Below are positions 27,756 to 38,244 of a stretch of 64,000 bases of DNA, in pieces. The notes beneath the pieces are model-generated. The model did no database searches. It saw nothing but the letters and a program-made list of their open reading frames with translations, and had not been told where the DNA came from. The stretch comes from Balneolaceae bacterium. Its GTDB lineage: Bacteria; Bacteroidota; Rhodothermia; Balneolales; Balneolaceae. The position numbers were made by a program, and so were the translations under genes. The stretch spans positions 47,018 to 111,017 of the forward strand of contig VEMX01000005.1 of the NCBI GenBank assembly GCA_009711805.1, in the 5' to 3' direction. Numbering within the stretch: the first letter of the stretch is position 1; each line of letters starts with the position of its first letter.

Positions 27756-29489
27756 ATGAAAAGGATGCTAACAAATTACTTACCGATCCTGAAAGAGCTT
27801 AACAACTATTCGTTAACAAAGCTTAAGGCCGACAGTACCGCAGGCCTTACCGTTGGTATTGTTCTTATTCCCCAGGCAATGGCCTATGCCGTTATTGCCG
27901 GCCTCCCACCCATCTATGGACTATATGCGGGGCTGGTACCTTTGTTTGTCTATCCAATTTTTGCCACTTCTAAACATATTTCTGTTGGACCTGTAGCCCT
28001 CGACATGCTTATCCTTTCGGTAGGACTTGGACTTGTGGTGGGCGATGGAGTTTCGGACAAAGTCACCTATGCTATACTCATTGCAATGCTAACCGGTGTA
28101 TTCCAAATTGGTATGGGGATGCTAAATATGGGTTTTATCTTTAATCTGTTTTCACGGCCGGTTATTTCGGGTTTCACTATAGCAGCACCCATTATTATTA
28201 TTTTTAGTCAGCTTGAGAATTTATTGAAGATTGAGATTACAAACTCACAATATATTCATGAAATTCTTATCCAGTTATACATGAATATAGATCAGCTACA
28301 CTTGCCAACGCTGCTGATCTCTATACTGTTCATTGTGATATTGGTCTTACTCAGAAAGTATGCGCCCAAACTTCCTGAATCAGTTATTGTTGTTGGTCTT
28401 GTGTTAATTGTAGCTTCTATTTTTGATCTCAGACAATTTGGAATCCAGGAAATTGACAGCATACCCAAAGGGATACCCGGATTTTCTTTCAAGTGGTTGG
28501 GATTTGACACCTTTAAAGAAATTATGCCAACAGCCCTTACTCTGGCGCTTGTACAATTTATGACGGTAGCATCTTTAGCCAAGACTTTTTCAAGGTCATA
28601 TGATTATTCTATTGACCCCAACCAGGAACTCATTGCTATAGGAAGTAGTAATTTTATTGGTGGTATGTTTAGCTCTTTGCCCGTTTCCGGTAGTTTTTCC
28701 CGATCTGCTATAGCTGAGCAGACAGGAACCAAAACAGCTTTTTCCAATATTTTTGCTGGATTGTGGATCCTGCTTACCCTCCTCTTTTTTACTTCCATAT
28801 TTACGGTATTGCCCATGCCTCTGCTGGGCGCAATTATTGTGGTTTCAGTTGCCCGGCTTATTGATGTGAAAGAGATCAATTTCCTTTTTAATACCAAGCG
28901 AAGAGATGCCATTGTAGCTCTCATCACTTTTATAAGTGTGTTAACCATTGGTATTCAGGAAGGCATTATAGTAGGTATTGTATCTTCAGTAATAGCCATA
29001 CTCATCAAGCTTGGTAAACCAACTGTAGCCGAGCTGGGACTCATCCCCGATACCCGAACCTTCCGAAATATACACCGTTTCGAAGAAGCTAAACAAATAC
29101 CGGGAATCCTTATTCTTAGAATTGACGCTTCCTTCTCTTTTGTAAATGCACAGTTTTTTAAGAATTATATTTTGGAAAAAAGCATCACCAGGGAAAAGGA
29201 AACTCAGTTTGTCATTATTGATGGCAGCACTATCGGAGACCTTGATGTATCAGCTATGGATACCCTGGTTATGATTATAGATGCTCTGAATGAAGATGGC
29301 ATAGAGCTGTATATTTCTGGACTGATAGGCCCGGTCAGGGATGTAATCTGGGATGCCAAAATGCGAACGATCTTTAAACACGATCGTTTCTTTGATACCG
29401 TACACGATGCCGTGGAAGAAGCCCTTTTCCACATCGATGATGCCGACAGCAGTGAACGCCTGCAAGACTACCGTTCACTCAGTTTGTGA
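27756..29489 (+). CDS. SulP family inorganic anion transporter with STAS domain
   Basis: SLC26/SulP permease of 577 residues. The N-terminal signature is QAMAYAVIAGLPPIYGLYAG, followed by TSKHISVGPVAL, multiple membrane helices and the ISVLTIGIQEGIIVGIVSS segment before the STAS domain (about 440-560, with VIIDGSTIGDLDVSAMDTL). Substrates in the family include sulfate, bicarbonate and chloride. Its coupling to an SLC13-like gene suggests a paired sulfate or bicarbonate uptake function, which I infer only from neighbourhood. Confidence 0.9.
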   Translation: MKRMLTNYLPILKELNNYSLTKLKADSTAGLTVGIVLIPQAMAYAVIAGLPPIYGLYAGLVPLFVYPIFATSKHISVGPVALDMLILSVGLGLVVGDGVSDKVTYAILIAMLTGVFQIGMGMLNMGFIFNLFSRPVISGFTIAAPIIIIFSQLENLLKIEITNSQYIHEILIQLYMNIDQLHLPTLLISILFIVILVLLRKYAPKLPESVIVVGLVLIVASIFDLRQFGIQEIDSIPKGIPGFSFKWLGFDTFKEIMPTALTLALVQFMTVASLAKTFSRSYDYSIDPNQELIAIGSSNFIGGMFSSLPVSGSFSRSAIAEQTGTKTAFSNIFAGLWILLTLLFFTSIFTVLPMPLLGAIIVVSVARLIDVKEINFLFNTKRRDAIVALITFISVLTIGIQEGIIVGIVSSVIAILIKLGKPTVAELGLIPDTRTFRNIHRFEEAKQIPGILILRIDASFSFVNAQFFKNYILEKSITREKETQFVIIDGSTIGDLDVSAMDTLVMIIDALNEDGIELYISGLIGPVRDVIWDAKMRTIFKHDRFFDTVHDAVEEALFHIDDADSSERLQDYRSLSL

Positions 29490-29671
29490 TACAATGGTTT
29501 CAGTTTATATTCTCTGTTTGGGAACTAACTAAAGGGATTGTGAGGTGTTCTTTTGTTTATTTGTAAAAACTCTTCATAATATGGAGACCGTTCATACAAT
29601 TCCCGGTTTTCATTGTTAACCCTTCCTTACTGACCTGATAATAGTATTATCTCTAAATCACAGAACAACCT

Positions 29672-30811
29672 ATGCCCCATATTTACACACTTTTCTTTTT
29701 TGTCTTTTCCTTATCCCTTACCTCTTGCGCCAAAGCTAATCATGAACAGAAAAATACAAAAGCACAGTCAGAAGATATACAGTATGCAGATTTTATCCAT
29801 CAACAGATTACTCATAACCTGCATGTTTTTAAATCTCCGGATTATAATACCAATGCCGGGGTTTTTATTGGAGCAGAAACCATTCTTTTAATTGATCCCA
29901 TGACAGGACGAAACAACCATGAAAACCTGCTAAGCGCTATCCGGCAATTGTCTGATAAACCCATCAGCTATGTCATAAATACCCACAGTCATGGCGATCA
30001 CAGCGGGGCTAACTCCTTTTTCAAAGAACAGGGGGCATCCATCATATCACAGGATAATGCAAAATACTCAAGTGCAGTAACCGATATTACCTTTAATGAT
30101 ACTTACAGCATTAATATGGGCAATGAAACCATTGAATTATATCATATAGCTGCCCATACCCTGGATGATGCTCTTATTTATTTTAAGAACAGTAATGCCA
30201 TTTTTATGGGAGATACCTATATGACAGATACCACTCCTCATTTCTATTATGGCGGCGGCAGCAAAGGCCATCAGAATATTCTTAATAAAGCTTTAACCCT
30301 CGGAGATGAAAATACAATTATTGTTCCTGCTCATGGCAAACAATCATCAAACAAGCCAGAATTACAGGATTATCTGCAAAATTCGATACAATGGATAGAG
30401 CGCATAAAAAAACTATATAATGTGGGTATGAGTGCATCCGAAATAAGTACTGATGCTCAAATTGAACAACTTGCCCGTGCATTTAATCTCCGTTTTGGAG
30501 TATCATCACAATCCATAGAAAAAACAATCTCCATTGATTTAATGGAAGAAGCTGATATTTCTGAGGCTGTTCTGAAACAGTATGAAGGGACCTATGAATA
30601 TGAAGGAGGAAATACCGCCGAGATTTTGATTGTGGGCGGCGATATCGTGTTTCGCAGTGAAGGAGGTTACATATATAAACTCAGACCCATATCAGAAGAT
30701 AGATTCCAGCTAAAGGGACAGTTGACAGATCGGTATGTTTCTCTGCAAAAATCCGGGAGTAAACTTGTATTCTTTAATGGGCGGCAAACATTAACGGCTC
30801 AAAAGAGGTAA
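29672..30811 (+). CDS. Metallo-beta-lactamase-fold hydrolase lipoprotein
   Basis: Secreted lipoprotein of 379 residues with lipobox LTSC (C19). The dinuclear zinc site is complete: H105-x-H107-x-D109-H110 in THSHGDHSG, His in AAHTLDDAL, Asp in FMGDTYM and His in VPAHGK. After about residue 280 a C-terminal beta-rich domain follows (QYEGTYEYEGGNTAEI), resembling domains appended to serine or metallo-hydrolases. It could be a lactonase or beta-lactamase-like enzyme; the substrate is unknown. Its promoter region (29490-29671) holds nothing else recognised. Confidence 0.87.
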   Translation: MPHIYTLFFFVFSLSLTSCAKANHEQKNTKAQSEDIQYADFIHQQITHNLHVFKSPDYNTNAGVFIGAETILLIDPMTGRNNHENLLSAIRQLSDKPISYVINTHSHGDHSGANSFFKEQGASIISQDNAKYSSAVTDITFNDTYSINMGNETIELYHIAAHTLDDALIYFKNSNAIFMGDTYMTDTTPHFYYGGGSKGHQNILNKALTLGDENTIIVPAHGKQSSNKPELQDYLQNSIQWIERIKKLYNVGMSASEISTDAQIEQLARAFNLRFGVSSQSIEKTISIDLMEEADISEAVLKQYEGTYEYEGGNTAEILIVGGDIVFRSEGGYIYKLRPISEDRFQLKGQLTDRYVSLQKSGSKLVFFNGRQTLTAQKR

Positions 30812-30985
30812 CTATCTGGCTGTACACACCAACAACACAACGTACATTCTGCACAGAATTGGAAGAAAACTATCATCTCTTTCCATGAGAAAAATAATTT
30901 CATCCATTTTTCCATTTCTCCTCTCACCCGGATATATTCCAACCTGAAATTATTGGGGAATTTTTAAATGAGTTCAAATAAATAA

Positions 30986-31657
30986 ATGATAAACGAACCC
31001 TCTTTTGCTCCCAGAGAGTGCGGCTGGATTGAGGTTGTTTGCGGCGGTATGTTTAGCGGCAAAACAGAAGAACTAATCCGCCGGGCTAAACGAGCACATA
31101 TTGCAGGCCAGAATGTTGTAATTGTAAAACCGGCCCTCGACAAAAGGTACAGCGAAACAGAAGTCGTTTCTCACAATGAGTCTGCCCTTCCGAGTATACT
31201 TGTAGATACAGCTGATCAGGTTGTATTGCTTACAGCCAATGCAAAAGTTGTATGCATAGATGAAGCTCAATTTTTTGATGAACGCATTGTTGATGTGGCC
31301 AATACACTGGCCGATGACGGCAAAAGAGTTATTATAGCAGGTCTGGATATGGATTTTGAAGGGCAACCTTTCGGTCCAATGCCCTATTTGCTGGCTATTG
31401 CCGAATACGTTACCAAACTACACGCCATTTGTGCCGAAAGCGGAGCTATTGCCAATTATTCGCAGCGAATTATAGAAAAAGAAAGTCAGGTATTGGTTGG
31501 GGAATACGATGCCTACGAACCCAGGGCCCGCCACTGCTTCCGCCCTCCTGTAGACCAACGCAGAGGCCGCCCCATAAAACCTTTTGAAAAGCCAGAACAG
31601 ATTTCAGGCAAAAAAGAAGATCAAATAGAAGAACAAACAAACACAGAACACACCTAA
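30986..31657 (+). CDS. tdk: Thymidine kinase (TK1 type)
   Basis: ATP-dependent deoxythymidine salvage kinase. P-loop GGMFSGKTEEL (20-30), DEAQFF and the lasso GLDMDFEGQPFGP are intact. The structural zinc site is reduced: the usual CxxC is CAES and the later CRHC is ARHC, leaving two of four cysteines. I recall similar losses in other Bacteroidota TKs, so the enzyme is probably functional. A charged tail (KKEDQIEEQ) ends directly against the ATG of the nucleoside transporter (TAAATG). Confidence 0.93.
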   Translation: MINEPSFAPRECGWIEVVCGGMFSGKTEELIRRAKRAHIAGQNVVIVKPALDKRYSETEVVSHNESALPSILVDTADQVVLLTANAKVVCIDEAQFFDERIVDVANTLADDGKRVIIAGLDMDFEGQPFGPMPYLLAIAEYVTKLHAICAESGAIANYSQRIIEKESQVLVGEYDAYEPRARHCFRPPVDQRRGRPIKPFEKPEQISGKKEDQIEEQTNTEHT

Positions 31658-32989
31658 ATGGATATACTTCGTGGAATTATGGGAATGGCCACTATCATTG
31701 GTCTGGCCCTGCTATTTAGCAATAACCGAAAAAATGTAAACTGGAAACTTGTTGGAGTTGGCCTGGGCATACAAATGCTGCTCGCCGTCTTTATTCTAAA
31801 ATCAGATGCTCTTACTTCCCTTTGGAGTCCACTGGGCTGGCCCATGCTTGGATTTGAAAAGCTTGCCAGCTTTTTTGTAGTTGTTCTGAATTATACTACA
31901 GAAGGAGCGGAATTTATCTTTGGCCGTTTAGGCCATGGTCCTGGCTTTGAAGATAGTTTAGGTGTGTTCTTTGCATTCCAGGTGTTACCAACTATTATCT
32001 TCTTCGCCTCATTGACGGCTATACTCTACCACTATGGTATTCTGCAGTTTGTTGTTAAGATCGTATCCCGGGGTATCCAAAAATTGTTAGGCACTTCCGG
32101 GGCCGAAACTCTGTCCGTTGTTTCAAATATATTTGTTGGGCAAACCGAAGCGCCCCTTGTGATTGAGCCATTTATCAAAAAAATGACTAAGTCGGAATTA
32201 CTCGCTGTTATGACGGGTGGAATGGCCACTATTGCCGGCGGTGTAATGGCTGCTTATGTGGCTATGCTTGGCTCCTCTTTTGCCGTGGCTAATGGGTTAG
32301 ATATTGAGGTCGCACAACAACTGTTTGCAGAACGCTTACTGGGGGCTAGTTTAATGGCCGCTCCTGCAGCCTTGGTAATTGCCAAAATTCTATATCCGGA
32401 AGACTCTGAGCCCGTTACCAAAGGGGATGTTTCTATGGTGGTGGAAAAGACGGATGCCAATGGAATTGATGCTGCCGCAACCGGTGCTGGAGTAGGGCTG
32501 AAACTTGCCGCAAATGTGGGTGCCATGTTGTTAGCTTTTATTGCACTGCTGGCCATGTTTAATGGTATTTTAGGCTGGGGAAGTGATCTTACCGGGATAA
32601 CCTCTTTAATGGGCGGAGAAAGCCTTACGATTGAAATGATACTGGGATGGGCATTTGCCCCCCTTGCATGGATGGTAGGCGTACCATGGGCCGATGCTGT
32701 AAACATGGGTTCATTATTGGGTACTAAAATCGTATTAAATGAGTTTGTTGCATACCTTAAACTGGCTGAAGAAGTAGGAGCGGCGAACCTGTCTCCTAAA
32801 ACAGTAGCAATGGCAACATTTGCTTTATGTGGATTTGCTAATTTCTCCTCTATTGCTATACAGATAGGAGGAATTGGAGGTTTAGCCCCCAGCCGGAAAG
32901 CAGAGTTAGCTAAATTCGGTATTAAAGCCGTTTTTGCAGGAACTCTTGCCAATTTGATGACTGCGACTATAGCAGGGATGTTCTTTTAA
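31658..32989 (+). CDS. Concentrative nucleoside transporter (NupC/CNT family)
   Basis: Cation-coupled nucleoside importer, 443 residues. CNT signatures: [45 protein letters not shown] and [18 protein letters not shown] near the C-terminus. It begins directly after the tdk stop, forming an uptake-plus-phosphorylation salvage unit. The periplasmic e(P4) phosphatase elsewhere in the window could supply substrate. Confidence 0.93.
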   Translation: MDILRGIMGMATIIGLALLFSNNRKNVNWKLVGVGLGIQMLLAVFILKSDALTSLWSPLGWPMLGFEKLASFFVVVLNYTTEGAEFIFGRLGHGPGFEDSLGVFFAFQVLPTIIFFASLTAILYHYGILQFVVKIVSRGIQKLLGTSGAETLSVVSNIFVGQTEAPLVIEPFIKKMTKSELLAVMTGGMATIAGGVMAAYVAMLGSSFAVANGLDIEVAQQLFAERLLGASLMAAPAALVIAKILYPEDSEPVTKGDVSMVVEKTDANGIDAAATGAGVGLKLAANVGAMLLAFIALLAMFNGILGWGSDLTGITSLMGGESLTIEMILGWAFAPLAWMVGVPWADAVNMGSLLGTKIVLNEFVAYLKLAEEVGAANLSPKTVAMATFALCGFANFSSIAIQIGGIGGLAPSRKAELAKFGIKAVFAGTLANLMTATIAGMFF

Positions 32990-33026
32990 ACACCAATCAA
33001 AATTTATCAGGAAAACAATCTTCGCT

Positions 33027-34976
33027 ATGGCAAACAAACGCTTTTTTTGTTTCTATACATTAATCTGTTGCATCTTAATTTCAGGATCAGCCTTTGCTCA
33101 GTCTCAGGCAGAGCATATTACCATAGGTAAGGTAGATGGTGAAGCCATTACTTACGGTGAGTTAAAAGCCAACTACAGAACCAATGGAACCTCCAGCCTT
33201 AGCCTGGAGAAACTGGAGGAATTTCTTCCTGTGTACCTTAACTATAAAGCAAAATTAAAAGCGGCCCGCGACAACGGATACTACTCGAATCCCCAAATAC
33301 ACTCCGAGTATCAACAATACGCAAAACAAGCGGCCTATGCATACTGGCTTGATAAAAAAATTAAGTCTGAAGTGTTCGATGAATTTTATAATCGCTCGCA
33401 GCATGAGTATAAAGCTTTTCACATCCTCGTAGCGGCAGAGGAAAATGCGACTGAAGCAGAGCTGGAGCAAATTCGGAAAAAATTGGAAGAAGCTCGCCAA
33501 AAAATTCAGAATGGTGAAGATCTTGAACAGTTAAACCTGGAGTATTCCTCTGTACGCAATAATAGAAGCATGGGCGGCATACTTCCCTGGTTTTCGGTGG
33601 GCAAAACCGTACGGGCCTTTGAGGATGCTGTATATAGCCTCGAAATTGGAGAAGTCTCAGAACCTGTTAAAACCCGCTTTGGCTATCACTTGATTGTACT
33701 GCTTGATAAAAGGGAACGCACCAATAAAAGGCTGGTAAAGCATCTCTTTGTACGTGAAGCTTCCGACTCTTCCGATATCAAAAGAATCAATAATGCATAT
33801 GAAATGCTGGAATCAGGTGGTAAGTGGCCCGAGGTTGTAACCAAATTCTCCCAGGATGCGCGATCGAAAAGAAATTCCGGTCTTATTGGCTGGGTTAACT
33901 ATGGAGGAAATGTACCGGAGCCTATTGTTGATACCATCATGGAGCTGCCTGAGCAGTTAAAATATTCGAAACCGGTCAAAACTTCCTATGGATACCATAT
34001 CTTTCGGGTGGATTCTACAGAAAGTTATGAATCTGAAGAAGATAAAAAAGAAGCCATAATGAAGAACCTCGAAAAAACGCCTTATTACCAACGCAACAAT
34101 ACGTTTGTAGTGTCTTACCTGGAAGACAAACGCGGTGCTCAAGTAAAGAAGGATGTACTCCAATCATTTGAAAATTTACTTGCGGGACAGGATTCTACCC
34201 TGGTATCAGAATTAACTATTCCTTCAACAATGGCACAAAAAGTGCTTTATATTTTTAATGATAAAGAATATTCCCTGAACGATTTTCATCAATACCTTGT
34301 AAAGAGCCGGGAAGAAAGATCGGTAGACAGATATCAGGGTGACTGGTTCAATGATTTCACCAAGTACATTGTAGACTCTCAAATTGTGGATCTCACGGTA
34401 GCTGTTTTCCCAGAATTTAAGGAACAGCTTCGGGGATATTTGGATGGCTTAATCATTTATCAGATCAGTGATGATTCGCTATGGAATACCGCAACCGTAG
34501 ACAGTTCTATCCTCCGAAAACTATACAGAGAACAGCCTGACAATTACCGCTATCCTAAACGTCCCTATTATTATTTATTCAGAAGTTTTCAGGATAGTAC
34601 TTTGGCACAGGTACAGGCTTTTGTACAAAGCGGAAACTCCCCCGACAGTGTTCGTACTCACTTTAGTGATGTCTCTGTTATCTCAGATTCTACCAATACT
34701 TTTAATAACGAGCCTTATGACAAGCTTCATAAAATGGATGCAGGCTCCTTCTCCAATCTATTTGATTATAAAGGACGAAGAGCTTTTTTCTATCTTTCGA
34801 GCTGGCTGGAGGCTCGTAAAATGACCTTTGAAGAAGCTTTTAACAAACTCTCGTCCGACTATCTTCCCCTCCGGGAAACACGCTGGCTCAACAAACTCAA
34901 AGACAGGTATTCGGTTATTGCCTACCCTGAACAACTAAAATCTGCTTTTAATCAAGATCCTTCTCTTAACCCATGA
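33027..34976 (+). CDS. Periplasmic PpiC/SurA-type peptidyl-prolyl isomerase (large)
   Basis: Exported foldase of 649 residues with a cleavable signal peptide ending AFAQ. After an N-terminal SurA-like helical domain come two parvulin domains: the first (about 130-235, EYKAFHILVAAEENATE to KTRFGYHLIVLLDKR), the second (about 240-335, RLVKHLFVREASDSS to KTSYGYHIFRVD). A long C-terminal region with EYSLNDF follows. It overlaps the next gene by four bases (ATGA), starting a run of three related chaperone genes. Confidence 0.87.
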   Translation: MANKRFFCFYTLICCILISGSAFAQSQAEHITIGKVDGEAITYGELKANYRTNGTSSLSLEKLEEFLPVYLNYKAKLKAARDNGYYSNPQIHSEYQQYAKQAAYAYWLDKKIKSEVFDEFYNRSQHEYKAFHILVAAEENATEAELEQIRKKLEEARQKIQNGEDLEQLNLEYSSVRNNRSMGGILPWFSVGKTVRAFEDAVYSLEIGEVSEPVKTRFGYHLIVLLDKRERTNKRLVKHLFVREASDSSDIKRINNAYEMLESGGKWPEVVTKFSQDARSKRNSGLIGWVNYGGNVPEPIVDTIMELPEQLKYSKPVKTSYGYHIFRVDSTESYESEEDKKEAIMKNLEKTPYYQRNNTFVVSYLEDKRGAQVKKDVLQSFENLLAGQDSTLVSELTIPSTMAQKVLYIFNDKEYSLNDFHQYLVKSREERSVDRYQGDWFNDFTKYIVDSQIVDLTVAVFPEFKEQLRGYLDGLIIYQISDDSLWNTATVDSSILRKLYREQPDNYRYPKRPYYYLFRSFQDSTLAQVQAFVQSGNSPDSVRTHFSDVSVISDSTNTFNNEPYDKLHKMDAGSFSNLFDYKGRRAFFYLSSWLEARKMTFEEAFNKLSSDYLPLRETRWLNKLKDRYSVIAYPEQLKSAFNQDPSLNP

Positions 34977-35881
34977 AATATGGCTTTCTATATATTGTAA
35001 GCTTTGTTTTAGTGGTTGCCGGATGCAACCGCTCCCCTATGAATCAGGACCATCAGCTGGCTCAGGTTGGGAACAGTGTACTTTACAAAGCAGAGGCAAA
35101 AGCTAATATCCCCTCGCACATTTTTGAAGCAGACAGTATATCGGCCTATCACAACTATCGCGATGACTGGATACGCCGGGAAATTGTATTACAAGAAGCA
35201 GAACGCATCAATTTTACCAACCAACAAAATGTGCAGGCTCAACTCAAAAGAATACAGGATGAGTACATCTTGCAAGCTGTTCAAGACTATATTATCGCAC
35301 AGCATGATAATGACATCACCATCACAGATGAGGAAGCCCGTTCATACTACCAACAGAACAAAGATAAATTTACGTTGAACGAACGATATGTCCGTTATCG
35401 TCATCTTAGTGCCGGCAGTCGAAGTGATGCACAAAATGCCCGGCAAGAGCTCTTAGCAGGTATTCCCTGGCCCGAAGTGGCTCAAAAGTATGGGATAAAT
35501 CCAGAGTTGAATATACAGGAATCGGAACGCTTCTGGCCCATTAGTGTTGCCGGTGGTGAGATTGAACAATTAAGTATATACCTTAATATTATAGGTATTT
35601 CAGAAATTTCGCCCATACACAGGGAAGGCAACAATTATCATTTTGTTCAGTTGATGGAGGAGCGCCCGAAAGGAGCACATCCAGAACTCGATTGGCTCAT
35701 TGAAGAAATAAAGCAATGGTTGCTTCTTGAGAAGCGAAAAAGAGCTTTTAATTCATATGTAAAGAATCTTTATCTTCAAGGTCAGGCGAACAATGAAATC
35801 AAAATATTTAACGTTCTTAACGGAAATACGAAATCCGTATCAGACTCCATTTTATCGAATACAATTTCTAATGAAGAATAA
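34973..35881 (+). CDS. SurA-like lipoprotein of the peptidyl-prolyl isomerase operon
   Basis: Lipoprotein of 302 residues (lipobox VVAGC at about 15-19). It has an N-terminal helical region like SurA and a PrsA-type stretch (ITDEEARSYYQQNKDKF), but its central parvulin-like part (YVRYRHLSAGSRSDAQNA to EGNNYHFVQLMEE) lacks the usual GG and GYH motifs, so it is probably a chaperone without isomerase activity. It starts in the ATGA overlap with the gene before and overlaps the next by 11 bases. Confidence 0.75.
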   Translation: MKYGFLYIVSFVLVVAGCNRSPMNQDHQLAQVGNSVLYKAEAKANIPSHIFEADSISAYHNYRDDWIRREIVLQEAERINFTNQQNVQAQLKRIQDEYILQAVQDYIIAQHDNDITITDEEARSYYQQNKDKFTLNERYVRYRHLSAGSRSDAQNARQELLAGIPWPEVAQKYGINPELNIQESERFWPISVAGGEIEQLSIYLNIIGISEISPIHREGNNYHFVQLMEERPKGAHPELDWLIEEIKQWLLLEKRKRAFNSYVKNLYLQGQANNEIKIFNVLNGNTKSVSDSILSNTISNEE

Positions 35882-37232
35882 ACTTTTACTCTCTTTTCTT
35901 TTTTCCCTAATTCTTAACTCTAATTTTGTATTTGCTCAGGAAGCACCGAAACTTGCTGATCAGATTGTAGCCCAGGTAAATGATCACATCATATTAAAAT
36001 CTGAAATAGACCGCGGTGTAGCCGATTATATAAACCAGGCTCGTGTATCAAACCAGCCTATTGAATTTAGTGAAGAGCTGTGGTACACTTTTCTGGAAAA
36101 TGAAATTGATAAATATGTAGTCCTGGAACAGGCAAGGCTCGACTCGGTCACTGTTTCTGACGACAAAGTAAACCGTGAAATGGATAACCGGGTTCAAAGC
36201 CTGGTACAACGGGCCGGTAGCGAAAAAGCGGTTGAAGAAGCTTTTGGGAAGTCAATATTACAGCTCAAGGTAGACTTCAGAGAAGATTTCAGGCAGCAAA
36301 TGGTAAACAGTAAAATGCGGCAATTAAAAATAAGTGAAATTGAGGTTACCCGGCCTGAGGTGCAACAGTTTTTCAACAGCATTCCCGAAGATTCACTTCC
36401 AACTATTCCTGAACAGGTAGCATTGTCGCAGATTGTGATCATCCCTCCCCCCCTCGAGAATGCAGACAGCGAAGCTTATGAATTTGCTCAACAGCTCAGA
36501 GATTCTATAGTAACTCATGGAAAGTCGATTGAAGAACTGGCAAAACGACACAGTGACGGTCCCTCCGGAAAGAATGGAGGATTAATTCAAATGACGGCGC
36601 TGGATATGTTCGTGTCGGAATACTCGGCAGCCGCAGCGGCCCTTGAGCCAGGAGAAATCTCTAAGGTTGTCAAAACTCAGTTTGGATATCACATAATCCG
36701 CTTGAATAAACGAGTAGGTGATGAAATTGAAACAAACCAAATTCTTATCAAGGTAGATGATGAATCACTGGATGATGAATATGCGATTGATCGTTTAAAT
36801 ACCATTCGGGACAGCTTGTTATCGAATGAGGAACTTGATTTTGCCCAGGTGGCAAGAGCATTAAGTGAAGATCCCAATTCAGCAAACCGGGGTGGTAAAC
36901 TTTTTGATCCTCAAACAGGTGAACGTTTAATTCCCCTCAACAGACTTGACCCTGCTCTCTATCGCATTGTACTTTTAATGGATGAGCCAGGCCAAATATC
37001 CAAACCTAAAGAATTTGAAACCGGCAACACCGGAAAAGCATTCCGTATTGTACGCCTTGATCGGCAAATCCCTGAACATGAGGCCAACATTAAGCAAGAT
37101 TATGACCGTATCAAACAAATTACGCTTCAACAAAAACAAGTCAGGCTCATGCAAGAATGGATTCAAAATCTAAGAGATAAATTTTACATTGAATATAAAA
37201 TTCCTGTTCCCGGTAAGGAGACAACTCCATGA
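35871..37232 (+). CDS. surA: Periplasmic chaperone SurA
   Basis: Outer-membrane protein chaperone and PPIase. With the ATG at 35871 it starts MKNKLLLSFLFSLIL with a signal peptide ending FAQ; an in-frame ATG at 35793 would put 26 residues before the signal and is unlikely. The N-terminal domain has LADQIVAQVNDHIILKSEI. Two parvulin domains follow (about 185-280, with KTQFGYHIIRLNKR, and 285-390, with ANRGGKLFDP). The 454 residues and layout match SurA. It overlaps the moxR gene by four bases. Confidence 0.92.
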   Translation: MKNKLLLSFLFSLILNSNFVFAQEAPKLADQIVAQVNDHIILKSEIDRGVADYINQARVSNQPIEFSEELWYTFLENEIDKYVVLEQARLDSVTVSDDKVNREMDNRVQSLVQRAGSEKAVEEAFGKSILQLKVDFREDFRQQMVNSKMRQLKISEIEVTRPEVQQFFNSIPEDSLPTIPEQVALSQIVIIPPPLENADSEAYEFAQQLRDSIVTHGKSIEELAKRHSDGPSGKNGGLIQMTALDMFVSEYSAAAAALEPGEISKVVKTQFGYHIIRLNKRVGDEIETNQILIKVDDESLDDEYAIDRLNTIRDSLLSNEELDFAQVARALSEDPNSANRGGKLFDPQTGERLIPLNRLDPALYRIVLLMDEPGQISKPKEFETGNTGKAFRIVRLDRQIPEHEANIKQDYDRIKQITLQQKQVRLMQEWIQNLRDKFYIEYKIPVPGKETTP

Positions 37233-38224
37233 GTAATAAAAGCATTACAAAACCAATCCAATTAGCTGAAGAATTTCATACTGCTTTTAATGACATCAAA
37301 CAGGAAATCCATAAAGTTGTTATAGGGCAGGATGATATTATTGATCTGCTTCTTATCAGCCTTTTTTCACGAGGACACTGTGTACTTGTTGGAGTTCCTG
37401 GATTAGCTAAAACATTGCTTATAAGAACATTAGCAGAGTCATTAAATCTTTCCTTCAGCCGTATCCAATTTACGCCCGACTTAATGCCCGGAGATATAAC
37501 GGGTACTGAGATTATTGAGGAGAACCGCGAATCAGGTGGTAAAGAATTTAAGTTTATAAAGGGACCTATATTTGCCAATATTATATTGGCTGATGAGATT
37601 AACCGTACGCCTCCTAAAACTCAGGCTGCTTTATTGGAAGGAATGCAGGAATATCATGTAACGGCTGCAGGGCAAACGTATGAGCTAGCTCCTCCCTTCT
37701 TTGTACTGGCCACACAAAACCCTATTGAACAGGAAGGAACGTATCCGCTTCCCGAAGCTCAATTGGATCGTTTTATGTTTAATGTGTGGGTTGATTATCC
37801 TTCTTTTGATGAAGAAAAAGAGATTGTCAGTAAAACTACAGCATATCAGGATGTATCTATCAACTCACTGATTGATGCCAAGAAAATAACTCAACTTCAA
37901 GATTTAGTACGCGAAGTTCCTGTACCGGAAAGCGTATTGGATTATGCCGTTCAACTGGTAGCAAAAACACGCCCTAATACCGACAGAGCCCCTGAATTCA
38001 TCAATAAATATATGAGCTGGGGAGCGGGACCCCGGGCATCGCAGTACCTCATACTTGGAGGAAAGGCCCGCGCACTTTCCCGCGGACGGTACAATGTAAC
38101 AGAAGAAGATATTAACGCCCTTGCTATCCCGGTACTAAGGCACAGAATTGTAAATAACTATGCTGCAGAAGCTGAAGGATATAATACAGTTAAAATCATC
38201 CAGAAACTCATTGAGAGTTTTTAA
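37229..38224 (+). CDS. MoxR-type AAA+ ATPase
   Basis: AAA+ chaperone of 331 residues. Walker A GVPGLAKTLL, Walker B ILADEINRTPPKTQAALLEGMQE, sensor 1 ATQNPIEQEGTYPLPEAQLDRF and the C-terminal lid with GPRASQYLILGGKARAL are typical. MoxR proteins usually act with VWA-domain proteins, and a VWA protein follows here. The usual intervening DUF58 gene is absent. Confidence 0.92.
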   Translation: MSNKSITKPIQLAEEFHTAFNDIKQEIHKVVIGQDDIIDLLLISLFSRGHCVLVGVPGLAKTLLIRTLAESLNLSFSRIQFTPDLMPGDITGTEIIEENRESGGKEFKFIKGPIFANIILADEINRTPPKTQAALLEGMQEYHVTAAGQTYELAPPFFVLATQNPIEQEGTYPLPEAQLDRFMFNVWVDYPSFDEEKEIVSKTTAYQDVSINSLIDAKKITQLQDLVREVPVPESVLDYAVQLVAKTRPNTDRAPEFINKYMSWGAGPRASQYLILGGKARALSRGRYNVTEEDINALAIPVLRHRIVNNYAAEAEGYNTVKIIQKLIESF

Positions 38225-38244
38225 CCAACAATTAGCGGGTTGAT

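Noticed and set aside
32254..32952. 232-codon minus-strand frame opposite the nucleoside transporter
   Set aside because: Antisense to a well-supported CNT gene with intact motifs; GC-rich third positions keep the opposite frame open.
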